Source: Ignatzschineria indica
GTDB taxonomy: Bacteria; Pseudomonadota; Gammaproteobacteria; Cardiobacteriales; Wohlfahrtiimonadaceae
NCBI RefSeq assembly: GCF_003121925.1
Contig: NZ_QEWR01000002.1
Location: 310,001-374,000, forward strand
Length of the DNA stretch: 64,000 nucleotides
Direction of reading: 5' to 3'
Under the pieces are notes generated by a model. That model saw only the letters and a list, made by a program, of their open reading frames with translations, was not told the origin of the DNA and made no database searches. The position numbers and the translations under genes are program-made. Shown here one piece after another: positions 28,206 through 37,047 of this stretch; position 1 is the first letter of the stretch; the number at the start of each line of letters is the position of its first letter.

Positions 28206-28553
28206 CTCTCTCTTTGATGAAAAAAGTAGCAACCCTCAAGGGTTCTCTTGAAGAGCAGATAAGGAGCGGTATAGGAGGTCATATACTTCATAATGAAGTA
28301 ATATAAAGCTCTTAAAATAAGCTCTTAAATAGACTTATATGGTCGCTGAGGCTAGAATAAGAGAGTAAATACCTACAACTCCTATAGGAGTACAATGGTT
28401 TAACGCTCTAGTAATTAACTATTTAAACTATTTAGTGCTGACTATCTAATAATTAATAATCCATAGTTAATGATCCACAGTTAATGATCAATACTTAGTG
28501 AGCCAATAACCTTACCAGAACAATTATCAATAAGTAAGCAAATGGGGGATTCA
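28206..28553. other. Spacer between tRNA-Gly copy 1 and the amidotransferase gene
   Basis: It contains a hairpin TACTTCA/TGAAGTA near 28284-28300, a repeated GCTCTTAAA (about 28307 and 28321), a perfect 14-bp palindrome ACTCCTATAGGAGT at 28378-28391 that could be an operator, and two 14-bp units CCAYAGTTAATGAT at 28461-28488. No gene is seen. Confidence 0.55.
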
Positions 28554-29438
28554 ATGTGCCAACTATTAGGAATGAACTGTAATACACCAACTGATATCCT
28601 CTTCTCCTTCGAAGGATTTCGTAAACGAGGGGGTGAAACAGATATTCATACTGATGGCTTCGGAATCGCCTTTTTTGAAGGAAAGGGAGTTCGTATCTAT
28701 CAAGATGATAAACCATGCGCCTCCAGCCCTGTTGCCGATCTTGTAAAGAGCTATCAGATTAAATCTAAAAATGTGATTGCCCATATTCGTAAAGCGACCT
28801 ATGGGCAGGTCTCTCTCGCAAATACTCACCCTTTTATGCGAGAGATTTGGGGTGAGTATTGGCTTTTTGCTCATAATGGGCATCTCGACTGCCAACGCCT
28901 CTTCTCTCATCCCCTTTTTCAAAAAAGAGAGGATGATTTCTATACGCCTGTCGGCTCTACCGATTCAGAAGCTGCATTTTGTGCAATATTAAATGCGCTT
29001 CGGAGAAAGTTCCCTCAAAAGCCGACTACAGATATTTTATTCCAGGAGATTAATAAATTAACAGCAACCATTCGCAAGAAAGGGATCTTCAATTATCTTC
29101 TCACTAATGGGGAGTGGATGATTGCTCATGCAAGTACGCTTCTTCACTATCTTCTTCGCCAAGCACCTTTTGGTGAAGCGATGCTACTCGATGATGATGT
29201 CAATGTGAACTTCGCGGCAGTCACAACGCCTTATGACAAGATCGCCGTTATTGCAACGCTCCCACTTACTACCAATGAAGTGTGGCAGCAATTAGCTAAA
29301 GATGAGATTGTAATGTTTCAAGAAGGAGAGATTATTGCACGCTACGCCCCGGATCCAGATCACTACTTTACAGTTGAAGAGGCATTAGCATTAGCTGCTA
29401 AAGTTGGTGCGGCCGCTGCAGAGAGTGATATCTTTTAG
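28554..29438 (+). CDS. Class II glutamine amidotransferase (YafJ-like)
   Basis: N-terminal-nucleophile glutamine amidotransferase domain standing alone. The catalytic residue is Cys2 in MCQLLGMN, exposed after Met removal; further conserved blocks are HTDGFGIAFFEG, IAHIRKATYG, HPFMREIWG and FAHNGHL, followed by SDSEAAF-type residues (GSTDSEAAFCAIL). This is the YafJ type, whose partner and product are unknown. I chose ATG 28554 because it places Cys at position 2 and has GGGGGA about 6 nt upstream; the in-frame ATG at 28542 would add four residues and block the nucleophile. 294 residues. Confidence 0.92.
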   Translation: MCQLLGMNCNTPTDILFSFEGFRKRGGETDIHTDGFGIAFFEGKGVRIYQDDKPCASSPVADLVKSYQIKSKNVIAHIRKATYGQVSLANTHPFMREIWGEYWLFAHNGHLDCQRLFSHPLFQKREDDFYTPVGSTDSEAAFCAILNALRRKFPQKPTTDILFQEINKLTATIRKKGIFNYLLTNGEWMIAHASTLLHYLLRQAPFGEAMLLDDDVNVNFAAVTTPYDKIAVIATLPLTTNEVWQQLAKDEIVMFQEGEIIARYAPDPDHYFTVEEALALAAKVGAAAAESDIF

Positions 29439-29477
29439 AAGATATCTTGGTGTAGAGGAAAAGAGATAAGAGATAAC

Positions 29478-29512
29478 AAAAGAGCCTGATAACAACGCTA
29501 TCAGGCTCTTTA
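29478..29512. terminator. Bidirectional terminator between the amidotransferase gene and tRNA-Gly copy 2
   Basis: Stem AGAGCCTGATA (29481-29491) / TATCAGGCTCT (29499-29509) with A-run and T-run on the flanks. It can end both the plus-strand gene (stop 29438) and the minus-strand tRNA (3' end 29517). Confidence 0.88.
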
Positions 29513-29516
29513 AATT

Positions 29517-29592
<76 letters not shown>

Positions 29593-29606
29593 TAGGAATG
29601 GTGAGT

Positions 29607-29634
29607 ATTATACTCTTTGGAATTTCATTGTCAA
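29607..29634 (-). promoter_or_regulatory. Consensus promoter of tRNA-Gly copy 2
   Basis: TTGACA, 16-bp spacer and TATAAT on the minus strand; the -10 element is again 14 bp from the tRNA 5' end. Confidence 0.88.
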
Positions 29635-29744
29635 TCTTGCTATCTGTAGAGATTTTATTCAGCTACTTTTTATGTCGTAGACTCTGATTGATTATCTCAA
29701 GTATGAAATACATGCAGACACATAATATTTCGCTAGATTGATTT

Positions 29745-29820
<76 letters not shown>

Positions 29821-29837
29821 AAATCAATGATTGCATA

Positions 29838-29865
29838 AGTATAAGCTTTTTTTTCATAGTGTCAA
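29838..29865 (-). promoter_or_regulatory. Near-consensus promoter of tRNA-Gly copy 3
   Basis: TTGACA, 16-bp spacer and TATACT on the minus strand, 17 bp from the tRNA 5' end. Confidence 0.85.
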
Positions 29866-30179
29866 TTACTGGACTATTTTTTACACAATAGGACTAATCA
29901 AGGAGTGAATGAATCACTGTTAAGATCAGTTATCTCTATCGCATTATGAGTAATAGTTACTCTACCATTAGATAGAATGAGATATACCCCCTTGCCCTCT
30001 TATGGTATCTTGCCCTCATTATCCTATTTATAATAGAACTAAATAAAACTGAGATAAAACTTAGATAGTACTTAGATAAAGCTAGAATAAGTAGAGAGCT
30101 ACAAACAATAAAAAGCAATAAAGAAAGCAACAAAGAAAGTCATAAGAAAGTAACACGATTATCGCAAGGGTCTAAAAGG
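29866..30179. other. Spacer upstream of dsbD with short arrays
   Basis: AGATA with similar flanks recurs at 11-bp spacing (30052, 30063, 30074, then a weaker copy), and AAAGCAA/AAAGTNA units recur between about 30111 and 30155. The dsbD promoter should lie here but I cannot place it. AAGGGTCTAAAAGG just before 30180 can serve as ribosome site. Confidence 0.5.
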
Positions 30180-32009
30180 ATGTTAAAAATCAAAACAATT
30201 CAAAATTGGTTGTTTGTCTTACTGCTCATTGTGACTGGAATACTCTTTCAGCCCATATCAGCACAGACACTCTTCAATCAGTCTCAAGGTATTACTACCA
30301 CTAAGATTGGTATCGATCCGACAAAGCTGCTCAAGCCGACTGAAGCCTTCATACCGAAAATTCATCTGCAACAGAATGATCCGGGAGGAGGAGAGCATCA
30401 ACTTCTTCTCTTATGGGAGATCAATCCTGATTACTATCTCTATAAAGAGAAGATCGATCTACAGCTTAAAAATGCCAATGGAGAGATCATCGATATTGTG
30501 CTTCCTCAAGGGGTTGAGCATGAAGATGAATTTTTTGGGCAACAGGAGATCTATGATAGTGCCACCATTATTCCCTTTACCGTGAAAAGTGATGGGATCA
30601 ATACCGGTTACTTTAATATTGAGGCACAAGGGTGTGCAAAGAGCGGATACTGCTTTGCGCCACAAAGTTATGAAATAACGTTAGAGATCGATCCTTCCAT
30701 CGATAGAGATCTTGATCAAATAGAGGAAGTCATTACTAATAGTGACTCGATCCCAGAGATCACTTCAGAGCATGATCGATTAACGCAATATCTCCATGAT
30801 AATGAGTATTTAGCAATCCCCCTCTTCTTTCTACTCGGTCTACTCTTAACCTTTACCCCTTGTGTATTGCCAATGCTTCCTATTCTCTCTGGCATATTGA
30901 CACGAAGTGGAAATCTCTCCCCTAAGAAAGGATTTACAATCTCATTAGTCTACGTTTTAGCGATGGCATTGGTCTATACCCTCTTAGGGCTACTTGCCGC
31001 TTACTTTGGTAAAGGGTTAGCTGCCTACCTGCAAAATGCTTATGTCTTAATTGGTTTTGGCTCACTTTTTGTACTTCTTTCTCTCTCGATGTTTGGCCTC
31101 TATCAACTCCAGATGCCGGCAGCCGTCCAGTCAAAATTAAGTGCGCTCAGTAATAAGCAATCAAACAAGAATAGCTATCTAGGCACAGCAATTATGGGGA
31201 TGTTATCAGCATTGATCGTCGGTCCTTGTGTTACCGCACCGCTCATTGGCATTATCACCCTTGTTGCCCAATCACAAAACTACCTATTAGGTGGGGCTGC
31301 ACTCTTTGCAATGAGCTTAGGTATGGGCGTGCCGCTCCTTATTTTAGGCGCATCTTCAGGTCATCTTCTTCCTAAAGCAGGTCCTTGGATGGATAAGATC
31401 AAAGTATTATTTGGATTTATGCTATTGGGACTTGCAGCCTATTTTATCGGTAGAACCCTGCCTTTCTATTGGGAGCAGACGCTCTATGCCGTTATTGCAT
31501 TGGCAACCTTTATCTGGCTAATGGTCACCGTTGTCGAAAGTGGTCCTAAAGCACGCCTCTTCTTTGGAGCATTAGCATTAGCAACCCTCTTCTTTGGTAT
31601 CCATTCTATCCATGAGTCAGGGAAAAAGATAGAGACCGCTCTCTTTACCCCTATTAAAGGAATTTCTGGCCTTAATGAAGCTCTTTCAGATAATAATCAA
31701 CGCGTGACGATGTTGGAGTTTAATGCAGATTGGTGTGTTGCTTGTAAAGAGATGGAGAAATATGTCTTTAGTGATCCTGAAGTTAAGAGTGAGATGGCTA
31801 AAATCAATCTTTTAGTAGCTGATATTACAGAAAATGATCGTCATGATCAGAGATTGCAAGAACATTTTGAGATCTATGGACCACCAGCGATGCTCTTCTT
31901 TGCACCTAATGGTGAGGAGATTCCTCAGTTGCGAGTGATGGGAAGTGTACCGAAAGAGGAGTTTTTAAATCATCTTCGAACAATCATCAATCATTACAAT
32001 AATCAATAG
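30180..32009 (+). CDS. dsbD: Thiol:disulfide interchange protein DsbD
   Basis: Transfers electrons from cytosolic thioredoxin across the inner membrane to periplasmic DsbC, DsbG and CcmG (family knowledge). A signal sequence (LFVLLLIVTGILF) leads into the alpha domain with Cys152 and Cys158 (GCAKSGYC). The eight-helix beta domain carries Cys228 (TFTPCVLPM) and Cys350 (VGPCVTAPL). The C-terminal thioredoxin-like gamma domain has Cys519 and Cys522 (WCVAC). All six redox cysteines are thus present. At 609 residues it is full length. It stands alone and has its own terminator. Confidence 0.97.
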   Translation: MLKIKTIQNWLFVLLLIVTGILFQPISAQTLFNQSQGITTTKIGIDPTKLLKPTEAFIPKIHLQQNDPGGGEHQLLLLWEINPDYYLYKEKIDLQLKNANGEIIDIVLPQGVEHEDEFFGQQEIYDSATIIPFTVKSDGINTGYFNIEAQGCAKSGYCFAPQSYEITLEIDPSIDRDLDQIEEVITNSDSIPEITSEHDRLTQYLHDNEYLAIPLFFLLGLLLTFTPCVLPMLPILSGILTRSGNLSPKKGFTISLVYVLAMALVYTLLGLLAAYFGKGLAAYLQNAYVLIGFGSLFVLLSLSMFGLYQLQMPAAVQSKLSALSNKQSNKNSYLGTAIMGMLSALIVGPCVTAPLIGIITLVAQSQNYLLGGAALFAMSLGMGVPLLILGASSGHLLPKAGPWMDKIKVLFGFMLLGLAAYFIGRTLPFYWEQTLYAVIALATFIWLMVTVVESGPKARLFFGALALATLFFGIHSIHESGKKIETALFTPIKGISGLNEALSDNNQRVTMLEFNADWCVACKEMEKYVFSDPEVKSEMAKINLLVADITENDRHDQRLQEHFEIYGPPAMLFFAPNGEEIPQLRVMGSVPKEEFLNHLRTIINHYNNQ

Positions 32010-32032
32010 AGCGCAATAGAGCGACATAAAAA

Positions 32033-32067
32033 GAGCCTCAAAGATTTATCTTCGAGGCTCTCTTTTT
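32033..32067 (+). terminator. Rho-independent terminator of dsbD
   Basis: Stem AGAGCCTC (32033-32040) / GAGGCTCT (32054-32061) with extra inner AAGAT/TCTT pairing, followed by CTTTTTG. Confidence 0.85.
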
Positions 32068-32158
32068 GCGCGGAATGAGTGCAAATGAGTCATTTATGAT
32101 CAACTATAAATAGCGCTATTTATAGAGATAGCTCTTCACAGAGATATTGATAGAATCA

Positions 32159-33433
32159 TCAATCAATGACAACTCGCTCGATTTTCGCACCTAAATTTGT
32201 CAATTTCTCTTCAATAGAGTCATATCCTCGATCTAGATGGTGTAGTGCGCCGATCATGGTTGTGCCTTCGGCCACCAATCCTGCAAGAATTAATGCCGCT
32301 GAAGCACGGAGATCTGTTGCTGTAACGCTCGCTCCAGATAATCGTGAAACGCCTTCTACAAGCGCTAAGCGATTGTTGATCTTAATATCTGCCCCCATAC
32401 GGGCTAACTCATTGGCATGCATAAAGCGATTTTCAAAGATAGTCTCTGTAATTGTGGATGTTCCCTCTGAAATCGCTGCCATCGCCATAAATTGAGCCTG
32501 CATATCGGTTGCTAAGAGCGGATAGGGTGCTGTCTTAAGTCGAAGGGCTTTTAATTTCGGCTCTCCGGCATAGACTCTAATAGTAGATTCCCCTACTTCG
32601 ACATTAGCTCCCGCTTGTCTTAATGCCGCAGTGACAGCTTCAAGATGCTCTGGGATACAATCGATAATTGTTACATCTCCAAAGGTCATCGCCGCAGCGA
32701 CCATATAGGTACCAATCTCAATACGATCAGGCATAACACTATATTCACCGCCACCTAGCTTCTCAACACCGGTAATTGTTAAACGATCGGTTCCGATCCC
32801 TTCAATCTTTGCCCCAATACTATTGAGCATATTGGCAAGATCACTCACTTCCGGCTCTTTTGCGCAATTATCTAAAACAGTTACGCCATCAGCAAGTACG
32901 GCTGCCATTAAGACATTTTCAACACCGGTAACTGTGACTACATCAAAGGTATGATGTGTCCCTTGAAGACGCTTATCTTTTGCTGTTGCTAATACATAGC
33001 CATGCTCAATTTTAATATCAGCGCCTAATGCTTCCATCCCTAAAAGATGTTGATCGACAGGACGACTACCGATCGGACATCCGCCCGGCAAAGAGACCTC
33101 TGCATGGCCAAATTTTGCCAACATGGGTCCTAAAACTAATATCGATGCTCGCATCTGAATAACAAGGTCATGATTTGCTCGTGTCTTTCTGATCGAACGC
33201 GGATCAACAATTAATGTCGATCCTTCAAATTCTACCTTAGCTCCTAAATCTTCCAATATTTTTGATAAAACAATCACATCTTGAAGTTTAGGAACATTCT
33301 TTAATACAACGGGCTCTGTTGCTAAAATCGTCGCAGCAAGAATAGGAAGAACGGCATTTTTAGCCCCACTTGCGCTCACAGAGCCCTTTAGTGGACCATT
33401 ACCTTCTACTAGAAGTCGCTCTTTTCCACTCAT
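32159..33433 (-). CDS. murA: UDP-N-acetylglucosamine 1-carboxyvinyltransferase
   Basis: First committed step of peptidoglycan synthesis: transfers enolpyruvate from PEP to UDP-GlcNAc (family knowledge). Catalytic Cys119 is in LPGGCPIGSRP, so the enzyme should be of the fosfomycin-sensitive cysteine type; Lys25 and Asn26 (SGAKNAVLP) bind substrate. The ATG at 33433 is chosen: it gives 424 residues (E. coli 419), GGAG lies about 7 nt upstream, and its A overlaps the ibaG stop codon (TAATG), implying translational coupling. The in-frame ATG at 33445 would add four residues inside ibaG. Confidence 0.96.
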   Translation of the reverse strand: MSGKERLLVEGNGPLKGSVSASGAKNAVLPILAATILATEPVVLKNVPKLQDVIVLSKILEDLGAKVEFEGSTLIVDPRSIRKTRANHDLVIQMRASILVLGPMLAKFGHAEVSLPGGCPIGSRPVDQHLLGMEALGADIKIEHGYVLATAKDKRLQGTHHTFDVVTVTGVENVLMAAVLADGVTVLDNCAKEPEVSDLANMLNSIGAKIEGIGTDRLTITGVEKLGGGEYSVMPDRIEIGTYMVAAAMTFGDVTIIDCIPEHLEAVTAALRQAGANVEVGESTIRVYAGEPKLKALRLKTAPYPLLATDMQAQFMAMAAISEGTSTITETIFENRFMHANELARMGADIKINNRLALVEGVSRLSGASVTATDLRASAALILAGLVAEGTTMIGALHHLDRGYDSIEEKLTNLGAKIERVVID

Positions 33434-33672
33434 TATTTGCTCCATTCAGATGGCTTGTAGGTTTTTAATGCTAATGCATGAATCTCTTCTGTTTCAAGAC
33501 GATCACCTAAGGTGGAGTAGACTAATTTATGTTGTTTTAACATCGATAGCCCTTCAAACTCTGGGCTGACAATAATCGCTTCAAAGTGAACACCATCATC
33601 CCCTTTAACCTCAATGTAATCACACTGAAGACCTGCTTCAATAAGCTCTCTCACTTTATCTTTTGTCATCAT
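33433..33672 (-). CDS. ibaG: BolA-family protein IbaG
   Basis: Small BolA-like protein linked to acid stress and, with monothiol glutaredoxin, to iron-sulfur handling (family knowledge). The 79 residues fit the family: DYIEVKGDDGVHFEAIIVSPEF, LSMLKQHKLVYSTLG and a C-terminal EEIHALALKTYKPSEW. The cluster-ligand histidine in VHF and the invariant His in KQHKLVY are present. It directly precedes murA, as in E. coli, but no mla phospholipid transport genes lie upstream here. Start is either the ATG at 33672 or the next at 33669. Confidence 0.93.
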   Translation of the reverse strand: MMTKDKVRELIEAGLQCDYIEVKGDDGVHFEAIIVSPEFEGLSMLKQHKLVYSTLGDRLETEEIHALALKTYKPSEWSK

Positions 33673-34111
33673 CTTTAATATTCCTTATATCGAATTAAAC
33701 GTGATGGAATGTGATTTTTACCCACTTTCTGCTCACAACTTTGAAAAATATTTCCCCTATTATGCCATGATCCCAATGACGATTGGCATATATCGATCAA
33801 ATTAATACACTCCTTCCCTACTCTTGCTCTCAAAGAGGAAATTAAGCGGTTGCTACAAAGAATTTTCTTTATAGTCCAACTCAAATAGTTACGTTAAAAA
33901 AGGGGGAATTGCATTTGAAATAGAGTAAGAAATTGTGCAAAAGCCTCTTTTAATAGAACTCTAATAGAGCGCTAATAGTGGTTAAATTTTGATCAAAATA
34001 AAGCTTCAGATTAGGAAAAAGGGTGAGCTCTTTGTTAACATGAGTAATCATTGTACGCTTAGATCAACTCTCTAGCGTTATTAGAGAATCAATTATATGA
34101 AGGATCAACCA
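33673..34111. other. Divergent spacer between ibaG and the MscS-like gene
   Basis: A 439-bp AT-rich stretch that should hold both promoters. TAATAG recurs at 33951, 33962 and 33973 (11-bp spacing). A minus-strand open frame at 33675-33884 has no family resemblance and reads like spurious translation of spacer. Confidence 0.5.
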
Positions 34112-35872
34112 ATGCAATATAGAGCGTTATCTCAACACTCTTCTTCTCAAACTTCCTCCCCAACTATCTTTTTTCGACTTATTTTTAGCTTACTATTCTT
34201 GATTAGTTTGAGCTTTACAACCAATCTCTCTGCACAAGAAACAATTGCTGAAAATGAAGCTTATGCCGTTTTAGAGGCGACTGAAAAATCGATTATTGAC
34301 ACTCAAGAGAAGATCAATGAAGCTAAAAAAGAGCTTACATCTGCCGACTCTGAAGAATCAGCGGCCGCAATTAAAGAGCGGATTGAGCAGCTACAATCTC
34401 GCCTCAATCAGGCCAGAAATGAGTTTGAGAAATATGCTTTAGGGGGAATTGATCTTCACTATATTAAAGAGAAGGAGAATATTACTGATCTCAACTACGA
34501 TTGGCAGGCGGAGCTACTCCAGATTGTTCAGCCGGTCTTTGCCGAGATTCAGAGATTAACTCAAAATTCCCGTGAGCGCGATACCCTAACTCGTGATCTC
34601 TCTCTCTACAATGAAAAAATTGAGCAACTCGAGAAGGGATTGGAATTTTTACAGAAAGCGCCTTTTGAGCAACTTACACCCGAATCACAAAAGCGATTAG
34701 AGGTAATTCAGAGCAATTGGGAGACCTTTTTAACTGATCTCCTGCGAGAGCGTGATCGGACTCAAGCGCTTTTAGATGCGATGGCAACCGATAAGAGCTT
34801 TATGGAGTCACTTAAAGATGGATTGCTCGATTTTATTAAAGGTCGCGGGCTTATTCTTGTCGTCTCCTTTTCCACCTTTATTCTAGTACTCTATCTCTTA
34901 ACAAAAGGGATGGATCTTCTGATTGCAAGAAGAGCTAAAAAAGAGCAAGGGATGATTCAACGGGTCAATTTAAAGGGCCGATTACTTCTACTCGCCTACC
35001 GTGTCTTTTCAGTTGTTGTCTCTGTTATCGCTTATCTTATTGTTCTCCACGCCATGGGCGATATGGTTCTCTTTGGAATTGCGATTTTAATTCTATTGGC
35101 ACTTATTTTCGCTTTTCGTAATTATGTTCCTAAATATTTTTCGGAGATTCGTCTTTTTCTCAACTTAGGATCAGCCCGACAAGGAGAGCGTGTCATCTAT
35201 CGTGGTATTCCCTGGCGTATTGAAAGAATTACGCTTTATAGTGCAACGCTTGTCAATCCTGCAATCGATAATGGCCGTATTCGCTTAATGTTGCCGGAGC
35301 TTGCAACTTTAACTTCTCGTCCTCTTCTGAGTGATGAGATCTGGTTTCCTGCCAAAGTAGGGGACAGCTTTATTCTACCGAATGGTACCTTTGGAGAGGT
35401 TAAACGAATCACGCCAGAGTCAGTCTACCTCAACTCATTTAATAGTACGATTATCTACCCTGCTCCCGACTTTATTGCCGGTGCTCCTACGAACCTCTCC
35501 TATGGTTATTATGCTGTTGCTGACTTTGGACTCTCTTATAAACACTTTACAACACCTGTTGATGAGATCTTTACAAAACTGAAAGCCTATATTGAAGAGT
35601 TTCTCTCTCATACAGGTATGCATGATCAATATAACTCTATTAGTGTTGAGTTTAGACGCATTAATGAAGGTGTTTCTCTGGTCTATACTGTAATTGTTGC
35701 GATGAAAGGTTCTGGTGCCGGCTACTACTTCCAATCAGGAAGATTACTACAGGAGGCCTGTCTTCGTTGTGCGCAAAAAGAGGGTTGGAGCATGCCTTAC
35801 ACCAATATTGAGATGCGAGATAGTAATCATCGAGTTATCGATGTCACTCCTGATAATGCAACGCTCTCATAG
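34112..35872 (+). CDS. MscS-like inner membrane protein with periplasmic coiled coil and doubled beta-type module
   Basis: A signal-peptide-like segment (FFRLIFSLLFLISLSF) precedes about 200 charged residues with coiled-coil patterning (TEKSIIDTQEKINEAKKEL and IKERIEQLQSRLNQARNEF), then three hydrophobic helices (roughly 255-275, 300-320 and 323-345) and a soluble C-terminal third. This is MscS-superfamily topology. After the last helix two similar stretches follow, beginning QGERVIYRGIPWRIERIT and VGDSFILPNGTFGEVKRIT; each ends in an I-x-P-like turn and a proline. They look like two copies of the MscS beta domain. The end (FGLSYKHFTTPVDEIFTKL) resembles the MscS alpha-beta domain. ATG 34112 has GAAGGA 7 nt upstream and is preferred over ATG 34097. 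Channel activity is not proven by the sequence. Confidence 0.72.
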   Translation: MQYRALSQHSSSQTSSPTIFFRLIFSLLFLISLSFTTNLSAQETIAENEAYAVLEATEKSIIDTQEKINEAKKELTSADSEESAAAIKERIEQLQSRLNQARNEFEKYALGGIDLHYIKEKENITDLNYDWQAELLQIVQPVFAEIQRLTQNSRERDTLTRDLSLYNEKIEQLEKGLEFLQKAPFEQLTPESQKRLEVIQSNWETFLTDLLRERDRTQALLDAMATDKSFMESLKDGLLDFIKGRGLILVVSFSTFILVLYLLTKGMDLLIARRAKKEQGMIQRVNLKGRLLLLAYRVFSVVVSVIAYLIVLHAMGDMVLFGIAILILLALIFAFRNYVPKYFSEIRLFLNLGSARQGERVIYRGIPWRIERITLYSATLVNPAIDNGRIRLMLPELATLTSRPLLSDEIWFPAKVGDSFILPNGTFGEVKRITPESVYLNSFNSTIIYPAPDFIAGAPTNLSYGYYAVADFGLSYKHFTTPVDEIFTKLKAYIEEFLSHTGMHDQYNSISVEFRRINEGVSLVYTVIVAMKGSGAGYYFQSGRLLQEACLRCAQKEGWSMPYTNIEMRDSNHRVIDVTPDNATLS

Positions 35873-36128
35873 AGAGTATTGCTTATCATAACTTTTAAGT
35901 TATAGATCATAAGTTATAGATCATAAGTTATAGCTCATAAGTAATAAATAATAAGTAATAGACAATAAGTCAGGAGTCAGGAGTCACGAGCCATGAGTCA
36001 TAAGTCATTAGGTATTATTACTCTTAAACTGTAAGATTTAAAAAACTTAAAGTTCCTCTATCTTTAAAAATTTAAAAATCAAAAATAACGAGTGAAATAA
36101 AAGTAAAAAATAAAAAATAAAAGTGAAA
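35873..36128. other. Spacer between the MscS-like gene and sdhB
   Basis: Convergent spacer dominated by the eight-unit 14-bp array at 35897-36008, followed by an A-rich stretch with repeated AAAAATAAAA, before the sdhB terminator. No clear terminator for the MscS-like gene is seen. Confidence 0.6.
35897..36008. repeat. Eight-unit 14-bp tandem array
   Basis: Eight consecutive 14-bp units in perfect register: AAGTTATAGATCAT (twice exact), AAGTTATAGCTCAT, AAGTAATAAATAAT, AAGTAATAGACAAT, AAGTCAGGAGTCAG, GAGTCACGAGCCAT, GAGTCATAAGTCAT. The later units read as 7-mers of the form RAGTCAN, so the 14-bp unit may be two 7-bp halves. Confidence 0.92.
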
Positions 36129-36161
36129 GTAAAAAAAGTGCCGATTAAATGATCGGCACTT
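36129..36161 (-). terminator. Rho-independent terminator of the sdhCDAB operon
   Basis: Stem AAGTGCCGAT (36136-36145) / ATCGGCACTT (36152-36161), followed in the minus direction by a run of seven or more T. Confidence 0.93.
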
Positions 36162-36225
36162 CTATTTTGCTTACGCTTTTAATGGAGGTGTTTCAATTTC
36201 ACACCTTCATCATCCTCTATCATTA

Positions 36226-37002
36226 TTAGTGTCTTGCAACCATTAACTTCTTAATTTCTGCAATCGCTTTTGCAGGATTCAAACCTTTCGGACAGGTATT
36301 GGTACAGTTCATGATTGTATGACAACGATAGAGCTTAAATGGATCTTCTAACATATCAAGACGCTCCCCTTTGTACTCATCGCGTGAGTCAGAGATAAAG
36401 CGATATGCCTGAAGTAATACTGCAGGACCAAGATATTTATCAGAGTTCCACCAGTAGCTCGGGCATGAGGTAGAGCATGATGCACAGAGGATACACTCAT
36501 AGTAACCATCAAGCTTACGACGCTCATCGATTGATTGTAATCGCTCACGTGGTGGTGTCGCTGTATCTGTCTGTAACCATGGTTTAATCGATGCATATTG
36601 CGCATAGAAATGTGTTAAATCTGGAACTAAGTCCTTAACAACATGCATATGCGGTAATGGATTGATAGTCACTTCGCCATCTTTAACAGAGCTAATTGCC
36701 TTTGTACACGCAAGCGTATTAGTACCATCAATATTCATTGCACAAGAACCACACACACCTTCACGGCATGAACGACGAAGCGTTAAAGTTGGATCCATTG
36801 TATTTTTAATAAGAAGTAACGCATCAAGAATCATTGGACCACATGCGTCAAGATCAACTTCATAACGATCATAACGCGGGTTTTCACCGGTATCAGGATT
36901 CCAACGATATACTTTAAAGACTCTTTTATTGGTCGCATTTTCGTTTTTAAAGAACTTACCTTCTTTAACAACCGAATTTGCGGGTAATTTAAATTCAGCC
37001 AT
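36226..37002 (-). CDS. sdhB: Succinate dehydrogenase iron-sulfur subunit
   Basis: Carries three iron-sulfur clusters that pass electrons from SdhA to quinone (family knowledge). The [2Fe-2S] ligands are Cys79, Cys84, Cys87 and Cys99 ([10 protein letters not shown] ... LAC). The C-terminal ferredoxin domain has [12 protein letters not shown] and [17 protein letters not shown] for the [4Fe-4S] and [3Fe-4S] clusters. The 258 residues exceed E. coli SdhB (238) because of a longer N-terminus. It is the last gene of the operon, 45 bp after sdhA. Confidence 0.97.
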   Translation of the reverse strand: MAEFKLPANSVVKEGKFFKNENATNKRVFKVYRWNPDTGENPRYDRYEVDLDACGPMILDALLLIKNTMDPTLTLRRSCREGVCGSCAMNIDGTNTLACTKAISSVKDGEVTINPLPHMHVVKDLVPDLTHFYAQYASIKPWLQTDTATPPRERLQSIDERRKLDGYYECILCASCSTSCPSYWWNSDKYLGPAVLLQAYRFISDSRDEYKGERLDMLEDPFKLYRCHTIMNCTNTCPKGLNPAKAIAEIKKLMVARH

Positions 37003-37047
37003 AATCTTTTCCTTTCTATTTAACCTTTCTTCACTAATCTGTTGCTA

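Noticed and set aside
33675-33884. Minus-strand 69-codon open frame next to ibaG
   Set aside because: No ribosome site and no family resemblance; it lies where the ibaG promoter is expected.
35897-36008. CRISPR-like array
   Set aside because: Units are 14 bp in direct contact without spacers, and no cas gene is present anywhere in the window.
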